Source: Tethya wilhelma (taxonomy: Eukaryota; Porifera; Demospongiae; Tethyida; Tethyidae). From it: a stretch of DNA of 64,000 bases. The stretch lies in contig CAXIPT010000002.1 of NCBI GenBank assembly GCA_964030475.1, positions 13,459,267 through 13,523,266 on the forward strand, read 5' to 3'. Below the pieces are notes generated by a model. The model was not told the DNA's origin and made no database searches. It saw nothing but the letters and a program-made list of their open reading frames with translations. The position numbers were made by a program, and so were the translations under genes. Shown here piece after piece: positions 10,456 to 22,256 of this stretch; positions within the stretch are counted from its first letter, which is position 1; each line of letters begins with the position of its first letter.

Positions 10456-12641
10456 TAGTGTGTCCTTTCTCAGACTTGCCAGAAGATTTTCACCTATAAT
10501 GGCTTCTCAAATAAAGGTATCATATTCTTGATTAGTTTGTTGGTACTTCCATTATACCATGACACTGATCTATGTAGGCACTGAAATAAATCAAGGCAGT
10601 TCACCTCCTCATCTGAAATAGCTACAGCATCAACTCAGGTATCACTAGCAGATCTCGTAACCCAGTGTTCTGTCACGTAGTAAAAAGACCCCCGTAGTAT
10701 TTGGACCCGCTCTGAAATATTTGGACCCGCTCTGAAATATTTGGACCCCCTTGTGATCTTGAACCTTTGCATGGTAGAGGATATGAGCAGCACAGTGAGC
10801 ACAAACACTCAGACATATCTCAGCACAATAGATAATTTTTTTATTGAGAGAACACTGTCCTAGAAAATAAAGTTAGATCAGTAGACTGAATAATTTTTGG
10901 AACATCATGCAGAGAATGGATCACCAGTCTCTAACTGCATGAGAAGGTATATCAAGTTTAACTTGAGTGCATCATCATATTAATTACTAGTTTGATCATC
11001 ATTATCGTTCACAATTATACCTCTCTCTCCATGTATGGCCTCACTACCCGCAGATTGCTCTACTGTTTTATTCACATGTACTTATTATTCAGATTGTTCT
11101 ACTATATTATTCACATGCATTTATTCACTGTTTTATTCACATGCACTGGATTACTCAGTGAGAAGAAAAGAGCCTCCGACAATCACTGAATAGTTGGGTG
11201 TGCATCATTAGATTTTAAATAATTAACTTATTAATATTGTGCAGTCATTTTCAGTAGCTAGCTGTGAATGATTGCATGGTAGGATTTAAATTTTATCAGT
11301 CTCTTCCCTTTATTATCTGTCATTACCAGCTCATGAGAAGAATGCCACATGTGCTCACTGCTATTATGGTCCACCACTTCTGAGTTGACTCTGCATACAA
11401 AGTTTGAAGGGGTCCAAACACTACAACTAGGAACATTAGCTTCAAGCACTTGTTGAAGTAATTGGCCCGGGGGTGGGGGTCCATAGCTATAATGTTTTTG
11501 GACCGGGGGTCCAACCACATCAAAGTATTTGGACCTGGGGGGACCAAAATAGGGGGGTCCAAATTCTCCGTGACAGTTCCTACAGCACATTTTTAGTTCT
11601 TTCTAAGACTTAGATGTGTACAATTATAATTCTTTTGCTCTCTTGTTCTCTGAGAAGGTACAGAATAATTTTTATTGGTTCACGTAGGAAAACGGTGTAG
11701 CCAACCAATTCCATGAAGTGGCATGAACCAGTTCACATAAATTCAGCACTGATGTATGAGCATTGGAGTCAAATCATAAGACACTGTAAAGTTGTTGAGG
11801 AAAAGGTTGACAATAGAAATTCTGCAACAACTATACAAAATGCTAAAATGGTATCAACCATTTTAGTGGCAAGAACATGTAACTAGAATTTACATAAAAC
11901 AGAAAAAGTTATAATTATTTCCTCACTCATTGGTTTCTTGAGCAAAGGTATAAAGGTATAGTACATAATGTCGTTAGATTTACCCTTCCAATTCAGGACA
12001 CCATACAGAGCATGTATGGTGGTCGGCACACAGTCACTCTTATCCCTGGTGATGGAATTGGACCAGAACTTGCAGCTTGTGTGAAAAAAGTATTTAGGTT
12101 AGTTTATGAGACATGAGATATATCAGAATTATTCAGCATGTGTACTTCCATTCACAGACATGCTAATGTACCTGTGGACTTTGAGGAAATTTCTGTCAGG
12201 TATACATGCCTCCAATAGTAGAATAATTGTATGATTGTATGTCTTACATGTAGAATTGAGTACATATAGTGCTGAAATGATAGTGCCTTCTTTTGAGTTT
12301 ATTGCTTATCTTTCTTTGTTTTCTGACATACATTATACTGCATACATACCTGTATGTATTTTCACTAACTAATAATTAATGATGTACGTTTATTGTTCTT
12401 CTTGACAAGATTAAACTCGTATCCTAAAATGTACCTGAGTAGGAGTCCTTCCTTCTTGCTACAGTGGGCTTATATCTGATTGTTCAACTCTTGAAGAGGC
12501 TGTGACTTCTATCAAGAGAAATGGTGTTGGACTAAAAGGTACACTCTCCATTATATTGATGCATATAAAGCTGAAGCATTGATAAACTGTGTAACCTGAA
12601 GGAGTGCTCCGGACCAGACTTCCTTCAATGTTCAGTTAATG
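10456..12641 (+). pseudogene. IDH3G pseudogene, copy 2 (exons 1-6)
   Basis: Second broken copy of the NAD-isocitrate dehydrogenase gamma-type gene. A deletion removes the ATG and the first codons of exon 1. Exon 2 carries the same 4-base gain as copy 1. The following intron is interrupted by a 905-bp transposon (10671-11575). Exons 3 (from about 11998), 4 and 5 are nearly perfect and keep their splice sites. Exon 6 has lost about 19 bases and its donor is changed (TTAAG-G to TTAATG). Nothing of exons 7-12 follows; the matching 3' part may be the fragment at 22257-23379 on another contig. It cannot encode the enzyme. Confidence 0.85.
10671..11575 (+). mobile_element. 905-bp terminal-inverted-repeat transposon (non-autonomous)
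   Basis: It begins TGTCACG and ends CGTGACA, with matching subterminal TTTGGACCC motifs. The left end carries three tandem TATTTGGACCC units; the right end is G-rich in complement. The 4-base GTTC flanks both sides (10667-10670 and 11576-11579), and the empty site is visible in the other two IDH3G copies, so the boundaries are secure. No transposase ORF is present. The superfamily is not clear; a 4-base target duplication would fit several. Confidence 0.85.
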
Positions 12642-13390
12642 TATTAATCTTATACCAATTAAGGGTGCTTGCACATATGTCCACGCAATTTTTTGGTCTT
12701 GGTTGCTAGGGGGTGTATCTCAGAAACTATAATAGATACAGCACTGCAATAAACTTTACTTTGAATAGCCCATGCACAGGTTTACAGGAAAAAAAAAAAA
12801 GTATCAAGTATCAAGTGTGCAAGTTGTGCTTGCAAATAAGATTTGAGCTTGCAAAACCAAATGCATAGTGAATTTTATCAATTTTTGCTTGTATTTTATG
12901 TTACTCCAGCAGGCAAACACAGCTAAGCATTGTTTTTGAAAGCGCCATGCCTGCAAGTTTGATTTTTCAAACATGACATCATCGTTTATATAGTTTTTGC
13001 CTAAAGTCCATCTAGTTTGAGAATGCTGGCAGAATAAATTGAAATATATAACCGATTTCAAAATTTCAAGTACCATTGGAAAGCACTCGTTCTCCCCGTT
13101 CTTTTGGTTGCTTTTCCAGCTTCCTACTCCTTACCAATCAAAAGTTAGCTATTTTGCCCCATATGCCCGGAAAGTATTGCATGAATTTCATTATTTCACT
13201 TTCGGCAGCATTCTCAAACCAGATGGACTTTAGTAATTGGAAAAAAAAAAATGCTTGGCCCTCTAAAGGAAAGGTCAGGGAGTACAGAGTTCAAATTTGG
13301 GGGGGCAATTCTGGCAAACAGTGTGTGAGTTTTTAGAAAAAAACACTAACAAAGTGCTAAAAGCCCAAAATTTCTTCTTGATAGCTGCTA
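12642..13390. other. No recognised feature
   Basis: AT-rich sequence after the truncated IDH3G copy 2, with an A-tract near 12789 and no supported gene. Short ORFs lack splice context. It ends at the single-N gap at 13391. Confidence 0.5.
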
Positions 13391-13391
13391 N

Positions 13392-13671
13392 GTATCCAAG
13401 TATGCTTGGATTTTCTTAGGGTCGTTTTGAGAAAGGAATGGTACAAACTCATTCATGGTGGCAGCATTGTGGACAAGAACTCCTTGTTCGTGTTGAGAAG
13501 TATCAATGAGCTCCACTATCTTAGTGCAGAATGCAGGAAGAGCGTCCATGTCACTGAGATCACCGGTAACGATGTGAACATTGACACCAGGTGCTTGAGA
13601 GATGATAAGAGACTTGGTTTCTTCCAAACCCTTCTCATTGCGGGCAGTTATCACCACATCACTCTTGATAC
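13392..13671 (-). pseudogene. SPR exon 2 fragment (probable duplicate contig sequence)
   Basis: This encodes the start of sepiapterin reductase exon 2 from its acceptor at 13671, and is cut by the N at 13391. It is identical to 28402-28681 of SPR copy B. Because the identity continues through the whole intron to 14951, it is more likely the same locus assembled twice than a third gene. Confidence 0.75.
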
Positions 13672-13873
13672 CTACAGAACAATGCACAATGATGGGGTTA
13701 TTAATTGTATTCAAGTGCATATCTACACATACAGTTTATTGTCGGATGGTCTGTGACTACAAACCACAGTATATATACAGTTGAGTACACTATATGGTGG
13801 TCATTTGGCATGCATGCATAAATACATTAAAATTTGTTCTTAAATTTTGTGGTTTTATTTTAATTCACAGTCC

Positions 13874-14094
13874 AACTGTACTTCTAGATAATGCACACTA
13901 TACGTGGGGCATGATTGATGGGTGCAGTTTCAAAAGTAAGTGTTTAGAGAAGCACAATATCCTCGTATCTCAGAAACTACAGTGTCTTGCAAGATTCTAC
14001 ACAACCATTTTCAAGACAATTTCGATTCATGGACAAAAGTACCTTCAGTTTGGACCATAGAGCTGCCATTTTTCACATTATCCCGTAAAAGACA

Positions 14095-14145
<51 letters not shown>

Positions 14146-14190
14146 CGACTACCGTAATCCTCTGCATGTGGTAATCATGCACCGAGGCTT
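13874..14190 (-). mobile_element. Helentron 5'-end fragment (reverse), with CA microsatellite
   Basis: The reverse complement of 13874-14190 matches the 5' terminal region of the large Helentron (50126-50440): AAGCCTCGG end, GGATTACGGTAGTCGTTTTG, TG tract, CTGTTAC, AAGAATGGC and GTACC motifs in the same order. A second truncated copy of the same end follows at 14267-14431. Confidence 0.7.
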
Positions 14191-14266
14191 AATTATACCT
14201 ATTTCTCTGGACAGTCTACAATGACAGTAGACTATATCATACGTATGGTAGTACGTATAGTAGGAG

Positions 14267-14431
14267 TGTCTTGCAAGATTCAAGATGATTTTGATTCATG
14301 AACGAAAGTACCTTCGGTTTGGACCATAGAGCTGCCATTCTTCACATTATCCAGTAACAGACAGATGCACACACACACACACAAAACGACTACCGTAATC
14401 CTCTGCATGTGATACTCATGCGCCGAGGCTT
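14267..14431 (-). mobile_element. Second truncated Helentron 5'-end fragment (reverse)
   Basis: Same motif order as 13874-14190 but shorter, ending at the AAGCCTCGGCGC motif (14431-14420, reverse). The two pieces are separated by a short remnant of the R1 repeat end (near 14235-14266). Confidence 0.65.
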
Positions 14432-14489
14432 AATTATACCTATTTCTCTGGACAGTCTACAATGACAGTAGACTATATCATATGTACAG

Positions 14490-14830
14490 TGTCCCATAGA
14501 CACAATACAAAATGTTTATGATCATAAAAATCTAGCAAAACAAAATTAAGCCTTCAAACTTGCTCAGAGGCTCTCACTGACAGATTACCAATATTGCATG
14601 CAAGGCCTAAAACTCACAGAAACCTTCCTAAGCACTCGTATAGACAGCTAATGGGAAGCCACAAGAGTGCCATTTTTGTTCTGCTAACGTACGTACGTAC
14701 TTTCTGACTGACTTACTTGAGAAGCTTTTCCAGAGAACCAGAATGTCTTGAGCCAACTTTGACAGCACAAAGTAAGTTCTCTTCATAGGTATTACATTCC
14801 TTGATACTCGTTCCGTTAGTGAATCCAGCG
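14490..14830 (-). repeat. Partial R1 repeat, reverse orientation
   Basis: The reverse complement matches the R1 body (compare 19950-20290): the ACGAGTATCAAGGAAT, GTGCTGTCAAAGTTGGC and ATTTTGTATTGTGTCTATGGGACA landmarks. The foldback part is missing. The same sequence appears again at 29498-29838 because of the overlap duplication. Confidence 0.75.
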
Positions 14831-14951
14831 ATAGGTAATGACACATTTGACAATTTCTCACTGTATACTTATTGTATAAAAATCAGTACCTCTGGTAGCC
14901 GTCAGTTTTCAGTGAGTATAGTTTGTTGTGACTATGATTAAAGAATTAAGA

Positions 14952-16815
14952 GGGTGGGAAGCGTGCTGGCTACTTGTGCTTGCTCAGGAAGAACATGAAT
15001 AGAAATTTTCAATACATTTTCAATCGAACGTGACACCGAGCAATTTTTTTAGTATACGGAGAAAAGTTAAGTCCGTGTCCCATCATTTCTGCTAACGGAA
15101 TATGTAGCTTCTATTTGTTCTCCATAATGTTAAAAGACAACAACTATAGCAGGTACAGAAGTCTTTTAAGAGATACTAGTCAGATGGAAACATCGTTGGA
15201 CGAGCCTGAGCGAAGGATCTTCATTTACAAGACCATGCTATTAGTAGATAAACGCATGATTATCTACTCCTGTTATAGCAAACCTATTATCTATGGGCAA
15301 ACTTATTGAAATGATTTTGCGTACTCGAGGTTACTAACTGACAAGCAGGCTGGTAGTACCACTGAATCTGGCTGTCAGTGTGTACAGTGTAGCTGTCCAT
15401 TCAGCTGGGAACAAGGCTGTGTCTGTGAAGAAATGAGCAACTAGCTATAGCTAGGCTGAGCTGACTGAAAGTGGCAGTGCTGTCAGACTAAAAGCAGCAA
15501 CTTGCAAGACTTTTCGACGTGTAAGTGCGCGCGTCCAGCTCTTGCTCTTTGTTTTTCGATTTTGCGTGCGCGCGCGTAAATAGAAATACCGTAAGTCTGA
15601 GGCCCAGATCTTTATAAATTTTTTGGCTTTCGTGTTATTCGAGCAGCTTAGCTATTTCCGGTTTGGTCAACATCGTGCATAGCACATGCAGGCATTACAC
15701 TTCCTCAATGTTTCACCGTTCCACTGGGGCTCGCTCAGGCTCGCCCCAATTATATGAATTGGACTCATTGTCAAATGTGTTACCACCTATTGTTGTGTAT
15801 AGTGCACGGATTGGCAGTGTTGAATAACAACACTACAGCTACCAAACAAAACATGGAATCGATCATGATAGCCTCTTCCATCATAATTGCAGCTAATGTC
15901 ATGAAAAGTCAACAGGCTACACACATAAACGAGAGTACTAAATTGACACAAAAAATGCATGTGCTATTCAAATGTGTCCAGTTTTAGCAGTTACACACGT
16001 GCTGATTTGAGAGTGCTAAGCCCAAAATTATGCTGAGGCTGCTGTGCTAAAATTTCACTTGTTTCCAATGCCCCTATGCACACGACTATAAATTTTAGCT
16101 TACTTAAAATAGTTTTTTTAAGCTTACAACAAAAGAAAATTTACTAGATGACATAATAATCAAAGGTGTACATTTAACTGTGATATAAATGGCGATTTTG
16201 TTTTGACATGCTCTCCCAGCAATTTGCAGTTCTGAAATGATTGAAATTTGAAGACAGCTGGTCTGGCAGTTTTGAACAGTTTTGTATGGCAGCCTATTGG
16301 ACCACCTCCCACTTCGGAATTAGAGAGAACTGGGGTGGCTATTCATGGATACATCCACTGTATTATGTACAGAAGTGTCCCTATTTTTATAATGAGCTAC
16401 AAAAATAGGTAAAAATTACTTGTTTTTTTTGCATATTTAAATAAAATGACATCCTTACAGTTGCAAAACTGCTGAATCAGCAAAATTGCTAAAATGCCAG
16501 ATCGAGTCTATTCACTAGCTAGTGATGAGTTTGATAGTTAATTCTTACTTACTAGTGCTTTCTTTCATCCATTCAAGCGAGAGGACTGGAAGCTGATCCT
16601 TGCAAGTCGCTTTTATGCAAAGCTAATCAGTATTTGGGGCGGGCCTGAACGAGCCCATGCTGTTTTTTTTTTTGTTTTTTTTTGTCGTCGTAGTATGCTC
16701 AATAATCAAGGACTTTGACCTTCAGCTTGTCGACTCTGTGCACGTGATCGTCCACGTGGCAGTGCTGATTTGAGTGTTTGCTGATTGAAGCAGAGTGAAG
16801 CAGAGTGAAATGATC
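14952..16815. other. Repeat debris, no supported gene
   Basis: Contains the dispersed repeat at 15763-15925 (reverse of 2087-2252), GC-alternating islands near 15525-15575 and poly-T near 16660. Short ORFs here have no splice or domain support. Confidence 0.5.
15763..15925 (+). repeat. Dispersed repeat, inverted partner of 2087-2252
   Basis: Shares TTGGACTCATTGTCAAATGTG and following sequence with the SPR intron in reverse complement. There is no coding content. Confidence 0.6.
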
Positions 16816-17127
16816 TACCGTATTCATTCTAATTATGGCACCAAAAAAATTTTTTAAAAAATTCAAATATGGAAATGGTCTCTCTTTTAGAATGGAAAAA
16901 AAAAAAATCATTGACCCCAGGTGGTTCTTAATAAAGAGAACAAAGTTTACTACCGATTGCAAAGCCACACAAAGCCATGCATCCATTCAAAGCCACACAG
17001 TGAAATCTCATTCCAATTAATTAAGCACCACAAAAATAAATGGTTCTTAATTAGAACAGAAAAAAAAATTGAAATTCAGAGTTGGTGCTTGTTTTAGAGT
17101 GAAGCTGTAATTAGAATGAATACGGTA
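16816..17127. mobile_element. 312-bp MITE with TACCGTATTCATTCTAATTA ends
   Basis: The left end TACCGTATTCATTCTAATTA is mirrored at the right end (TAATTAGAATGAATACGGTA). TA at each edge fits a mariner-type target duplication. The interior is AT-rich with no ORF of note. Confidence 0.8.
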
Positions 17128-17398
17128 CTGCTAGCTACTCAGTGTTTTATAAGTTTTTTTTGTGCTCAACCTGTGGATGGATGAATAGAGTCATAGTAGA
17201 GTCGTTTGCTTCACTCAGTAAAGCTCTATGAACTAGCATTGCCAATGAGATCAGTGCATGGACTCAGTTAGCTAGCTAAAGTGTGATGTTTGATTAATTA
17301 ATCAGAAAACTCACACACTCAGGGTTGCACCACCGCACAGTTGCTCATGCCTCGGAAAACACATAGGTTTCAGGTCTGGAGTCTTAGCAAGCAACCAA

Positions 17399-17984
17399 CT
17401 AGTCTATCGAGCTAGACCCTCCTCCTTCGTCACATTGCACGTGCCGAGAGAAAGGGTCTAGCAAAGGTGACGTTTAATGAGATTTCAATTGACCAATCAG
17501 ATTCAACTACCCAGATTCTGGGTAGTAATTTACGTGTGGGCAGTAGTTTGCGTGCGTGGAAATAACCGCATGTTCTATTACTGAAGTATGCTAGTTATCG
17601 ATGATTTCTGGAACTTTTGTACTCAAAAAAAGGCTTGAAAACAGTCATAGATATAAGCCTAGGGCATTTAACTTTGCAGCTAAAGTACAAAGTGACTGAA
17701 TAGCGCGTGTGGAACCATGCTAGTCTATCAACTTCTACTCCATCAATAATGGACTTGTGACTATCAAAGGCTCTTTCTGGTACTAGCGAGAGAAGCGAGT
17801 GCTTTTCAGGCTGCAAGTCTGTCTCGTTGTTCTGTTTGCCGTCTTTCTCTAAAATAATGCGCACTCTCAATGTACATTTAATTCCAGGTTTTCATTAATT
17901 GCATTTTGAACGTGACCTTTGCTAGACCCTCTCTCTCGGCGCGTGCAACGTGATGAAGGAGGAGGGTCTAGCTCGATAGACTAG
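17399..17984. mobile_element. 586-bp MITE with long inverted repeats and 7-bp target duplication
   Basis: The ends CTAGTCTATCGAGCTAGACC are mirrored at the right, and the inverted similarity runs about 80 bp (through the AGGGTCTAGCAAAGGTGACG region). CAACCAA flanks both sides (17392-17398 and 17985-17991). No transposase. The ORF at 17595-17870 on the minus strand has no recognised domain. Confidence 0.85.
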
Positions 17985-18070
17985 CAACCAACCAATATTT
18001 CACTGAGGCTATGCATGGTAATACCATGCATAGCCTAAAGTATTGTGTTCTTTGTGCAATATCGGTAGTT

Positions 18071-18740
18071 AAGCATCGGCGCATGAGTATCACGTGTAGA
18101 GGATTACGGTAGTCGTTTTGTGTGTATGTGTGTATGTGTGTGTGCGTTTGTCTGTTACTGGATAATGTGAAGAATGGCAGCTCTATGGTCCAAACCGAAG
18201 GTACTTACATTCATGAATCAAAATTATCTTGAAATTAAATGGTTGTGTAGAAACTTGCAAGCCACTGTAGTTTCTGAGATACGAGGCTTTTGTGCTTCTC
18301 TGAATGCTTACCTTCCAAACCTCACCCATCAATCATGCCCCACGTATAGTGTGTGTTATCTAGAAATACAGTTGTCAGATGCATGACGTAGCTCTGGCTC
18401 TCTGGCTCTCAGCCTCTAGATGTGATGTGCTTGGCTTAGCTGCTTGCACAGGTAAGTAACTCAATTGATTGCAAGCTAAAATTCTGAGCTTACAAGTTAG
18501 TTGTGTCAGTGGGTTTACCATGGAGTGAGCTAGCTAAGCTGCATGGTCACCAAGTACTGATATTTACACACAATTCATGTAGCCCATAGGTTTGCTCAGT
18601 AGCATCTGACAACAGCTGATATAATCATTGCATTGCTCATCTGGTTCATTGCTATGATTTATGCTGCTTCATCACAAGTTATAACTTGAGCGACAAGAGT
18701 GTGCCGCCACCGAGGCTTGTGCACCATCGGTGCTTTTATT
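18071..18740 (+). mobile_element. Non-autonomous Helentron-like element (~670 bp)
   Basis: The 5' end AAGCATCGGCGC and the next ~330 bp match the start of the autonomous element at 50126, including GATTACGGTAGTCGTTTTG, the TG tract and GAAGAATGGC. The 3' end has CCACCGAGGCTT, the inverted complement of the 5' motif, and a CACCGA...TCGGTG hairpin (18708-18732) followed by TTTTATT. There is no coding capacity, so it would have moved in trans. Confidence 0.65.
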
Positions 18741-19305
18741 GTAGACAGCCAGTGTGGCAAGACTACAACTCTAGCGATACTACATGTATGACTATTATAT
18801 ACAAACTGCAATGCTGTTGTCAGACCAAACAGATATATACCCATGCAGTAGCCTAAGACACATGAAATACTGTATCATAGTCATGATGTTGCTCAGGCTC
18901 GCCCCTTTCAATGATAGGTCTACTATCCTTGACAAAGAATCAGTATCTAGCTGTGAAACACTTCTGCATTCCAGAGTCCTACTGTAGTTTACTGCATGTC
19001 TGGTACTATGATACTGGGCCAAGAAACACATCCGTGACTGCCGGTAGACTCAATGTACTATGATGACTGCCATGATCACATTGCATCATCAGCTGCACTC
19101 CCATTGTGAATGAAAGACTAAGTACTCGCAATTTGGCTTGATTGCAGTGCGTTACCAGAAATGCTCCATACAACAGTGGACATCAATAGAACACCCACTA
19201 CAGCTAGTCTGGCTGGCCAGACTCTTCGCACGGGGAGAGAAGAGTCTGGGGACACCCGTATATACCGATTTGTAACAGATGTCCAAAATCTGGACATGAC
19301 CAATC
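18741..19305. other. Repeat debris up to the gap at 19306
   Basis: 18953-19100 is the inverted partner of 2395-2570. 19200-19250 has a short inverted GTCTGGCTGGCCAGAC palindrome. No gene is seen. Confidence 0.5.
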
Positions 19306-19306
19306 N

Positions 19307-20330
19307 GTGTAGGAATGGGCAGTGCGGTAAAAAGTATTGAAACAAGGCATGGTCTCAATTTCGGCACATGACTACTTCATTTTTATTCTTGATCACTTAT
19401 AATTATGGATTTTCAGCCTTGTGTTGCGATGATCTGTACAATAATACCGTAGCTAGCCTTATATGATTACTGCATTGGTTCAAATTTCTCAGTACATTAT
19501 AATATAATTATAGCTAATCACTTGGCTACTAAAATAAAGGAGTAAACTATAAAAGACAAGTATATAACTTAAACTGGATTACCAGCCAAGAGTTGATATA
19601 AAAATGAAGTAGTCATGTGCCGAAATTGAGACCATGCCTTGTTTCAATACTTTTTACCGCACTGCCCATTCCTACACTACTTATTTTTTTGAAATTTTTA
19701 CTACTTGTTCATTCACTTTTTTCAACACTACAGTGTGGAGACTGTCAGAGACTGGTAAGTCTCTACAAAAAGCTTGTGTAGGAGCTACATGCACTTCACT
19801 ATGCTAGAGGGAGCTAATGCGCATGCGTATAATAATGCCACGTGCAAAGATAATGAATGACCTTTGAACTTTACCCACAAAGATGGCCCCATTGTAGCAC
19901 ATGAATTTATACGCTAAGTTTTAAAGCTTTCTAGTTTTTGTTTAGGCCTATTTATGATGAAAACGAGTATCAAGGAATGTAGTGCCCATGAAAAGAACTT
20001 ACTTTGTGCTGTCAAAGTTGGCCCAACGCATTCTGGTTCTCTGGAAATGCTTTTCAAGTAAGTCAGTTAGGAAGTACGTAAGTAAGTAAGTAAGTTAGAT
20101 GAACAAAAATGGCACTATGGTGGCTTCCCACTAGCGCTCTCTACGAGTGCTGCGGAAAGTTTTTGTGAGTTTTAAGACTTGCATGCAGTTGGCAATCTGT
20201 CAGTGAGAGCTTCTGAGCAACTTTGAAGGTCTAGTTTTGTTTGATTAGATTTTTATGGTGGCCAACATTTTGTATTGTGTCTATGGGACAGTCGGCCCAT
20301 TCCTACTATACGTATATACTACCGTACGTA
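19307..20330 (+). repeat. Composite foldback repeat R1, copy B
   Basis: Starts at the contig edge inside the left foldback arm (GTAGGAATGGGCAGTGCGGT); the right arm is near 19600-19700. The R1 body follows and it ends GGCCCATTCCTACTATACG...CCGTACGTATGATAT. The same right end is seen at 21315-21350 and 25807-25845, so this copy fixes the 3' boundary of the family. Confidence 0.75.
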
Positions 20331-20441
20331 TGATATTATAACAGGCTTGTATTATCTATGGGTAAGTTAAGGCCAAGAGAGATAGAGCTATACGAAGCTA
20401 CTGATCCGGCACCAGGGAGACGCCAGAGTTCTCTGTTCATT

Positions 20442-20556
20442 TCAGTGTCCCTGCCCTGCCCTGCGCCCTGCCCCCTTGCTATGCGGCCCATGCGGCCTGA
20501 TTTTTCCTTTTTCCGATTGCGTTAATGGTTTTCCTTTTTCCGTTTACGTTCCTACA
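20442..20556. repeat. Pyrimidine-rich repeat, copy 1
   Basis: CAGTGTCCCTGCCCTGCCC through TTTTCCGTTTACGTTCCTAC; nearly identical to 21198-21312 on the next contig. A reversed tail of it forms the start of the ORF at 7818. Confidence 0.8.
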
Positions 20557-20759
20557 CCATCCTGCACGGCGCGCGCGTAACGTTCGCTGCCACGTAGACA
20601 GGTAGCTTATAGCCCTAGAAGCGAAACCGCACGTCAATTCCATGATTATTTCCACTCTGCCTAGGAATCCTGGCACTCTAGCTCTTCCATGGTACACTGC
20701 ATACTGTGCATAGCTAAATATGTGCCAGAATGTCAAATATAAGGAGTTTTAGTTAAAAA

Positions 20760-20852
20760 AATAACAAACCTCCCAACAGAGGACAACCTCCTAATAGAGG
20801 ACAAAAGCCATGCTCTGAAAGTGTCCCTTGTTCGGAGGTTCGACTGTATATG
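20760..20852. repeat. MITE-like GGAGGTTCGACTGT repeat
   Basis: Contains AACCTCCcaacagAGGACAAcctcc units and ends GGAGGTTCGACTGTAT. Relatives are at 32215-32290 and 40013-40137. Short, no ORF; the boundaries are approximate. Confidence 0.55.
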
Positions 20853-21197
20853 CTACACAATATTACTGTAACTGTGACAGTTCTTATAATTATTACTGAA
20901 TCATTATTAAGTACACCATTTCTTCCTGCCGATGAATTTTTGTGTACTTTATAATTTATTGCTCGAGATTGAGAGGCATGTGAATGCTGACAGATATAAG
21001 GACAAATGTTTGTGCCGGTTTTCACTCAGGGATAATCATCCTGCACACCTGTGCGTGGTATAGTTGATAATCAGATAGTGGGTAACCTATACAGTGTATC
21101 TATTGTGGTTGCTTAGAGCGCGGAAAGGGTCGAGGCGTAAGAGATCACGTTTTGTTGTTTTGCGCATGCGTATTTTTTCACGTGTTGTCTGGCAANT

Positions 21198-21312
21198 CAG
21201 TGTCCCTGCCCTGCCCTGCGCCCTGCCCCCTTGCTATGCGGCCCATGCGGCCTGATTTTTCCTTTTTCCGATTGCGTTCGTGGTTTTCCTTTTTCCGTTT
21301 ACGTTCCTACAC
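21198..21312. repeat. Pyrimidine-rich repeat, copy 2
   Basis: See 20442-20556. It begins two bases after the N at 21196 and is followed by the R1 right end (GTGGCCCATTCCTAC). Confidence 0.8.
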
Positions 21313-21539
21313 ATGTGGCCCATTCCTACTATACGTACTACCGTACGTATGATATATCACCCAGAAAGTAAAGAAAGAAAGAATACAGTAGCTCAAGAGA
21401 GAAATCTAGTCCATTTGCTGAAAAAAGTCAAGCTGCTAGACAGTTTAAACTATTATCAAGACACTCTAGTTTTGTTTTCTGGTAATCAGTTAACTGGTTT
21501 TCAAGCAGCTTGACTGGTATTCTCAATACAAGAAATACC

Positions 21540-21775
21540 CAAACATATCATATAGACGGAAATATTGATGGGTATTTTAATTTGACGGTTTGACGGTCAA
21601 AGTCCTAATCGTCAAATTTAAATCTGCCAATATTTTGGGCGCCGTATATGATTGTGATGCGCACGCGCAAATCGTCAAATTTAAATTCGTCAATATTTTT
21701 ATTTTACATTCTGCGGAGCAAACCGTCAAATTGTTTGACCGTCACTATACGGTAGTTTTTTGATGTACAGTCAAA
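21540..21775. repeat. GTCAAA-rich foldback repeat
   Basis: Opens near GACGGAAATATTGATGGG with GTCAAA/TTTGAC motifs in both orientations and closes with TTGTTTGACCGTCACTATAC. It resembles the small element at 37211-37373. Boundaries are approximate. Confidence 0.5.
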
Positions 21776-21994
21776 AAACCTTTTCTTTTATTCAGCAGCA
21801 CCACAGCTGCTCTTTGGTTGGTTTTTTACTGGCAACTTTTTTACTAGTAAACTGCTGTTTCTGTGTACAAGATGTTGGTTTAGTGTATTTGTACAAGCTG
21901 TGCTTAAGTGCATCACTGTTAGTACAGTAGCTTCACTTTGCCTGATCTGTTCCTTTGATTCTCTTTTCAAACTACCAGCAATTTTCTACAAACC

Positions 21995-22028
21995 NNNNNN
22001 NNNNNNNNNNNNNNNGCATAGGGTGAAG

Positions 22029-22106
<78 letters not shown>

Positions 22107-22170
22107 ATGTGTGTGTGTGTGTGTGTGCATGTGTGTGTGTGTGTGTGTGCATGTGTGTGTGTTTGTCTGT
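21995..22170. repeat. Assembly gap followed by a long (TG)n microsatellite
   Basis: 21 N (21995-22015), then TG repeats with GCATG interruptions. The tract corresponds to the CA/TG tract next to IDH3G exon 10 in the intact copy (36266-36328), which suggests the contig begins inside the orthologous intron. Confidence 0.8.
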
Positions 22171-22256
22171 GTGTAAGTAGGGGGTGAGAAGATAAGTACA
22201 AGTTATTACCCACCTCCTCATACACATACTCTCTCACCCTCCTCACACACACACAG

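Larger units (their letters stand above)
13392..14951. repeat. 1.56-kb segment near-identical to 28402-29959
   Basis: The two stretches agree throughout; the only difference I see is two bases in the CA tract near 14100. One begins right after an N and the other ends right before an N, as expected for two overlapping contig ends. Confidence 0.9.

Noticed and set aside
10700..10750. Tandem TATTTGGACCC units considered as a CRISPR-like array
   Set aside because: Only three units, no regular unique spacers, inside a transposon end in an animal genome.
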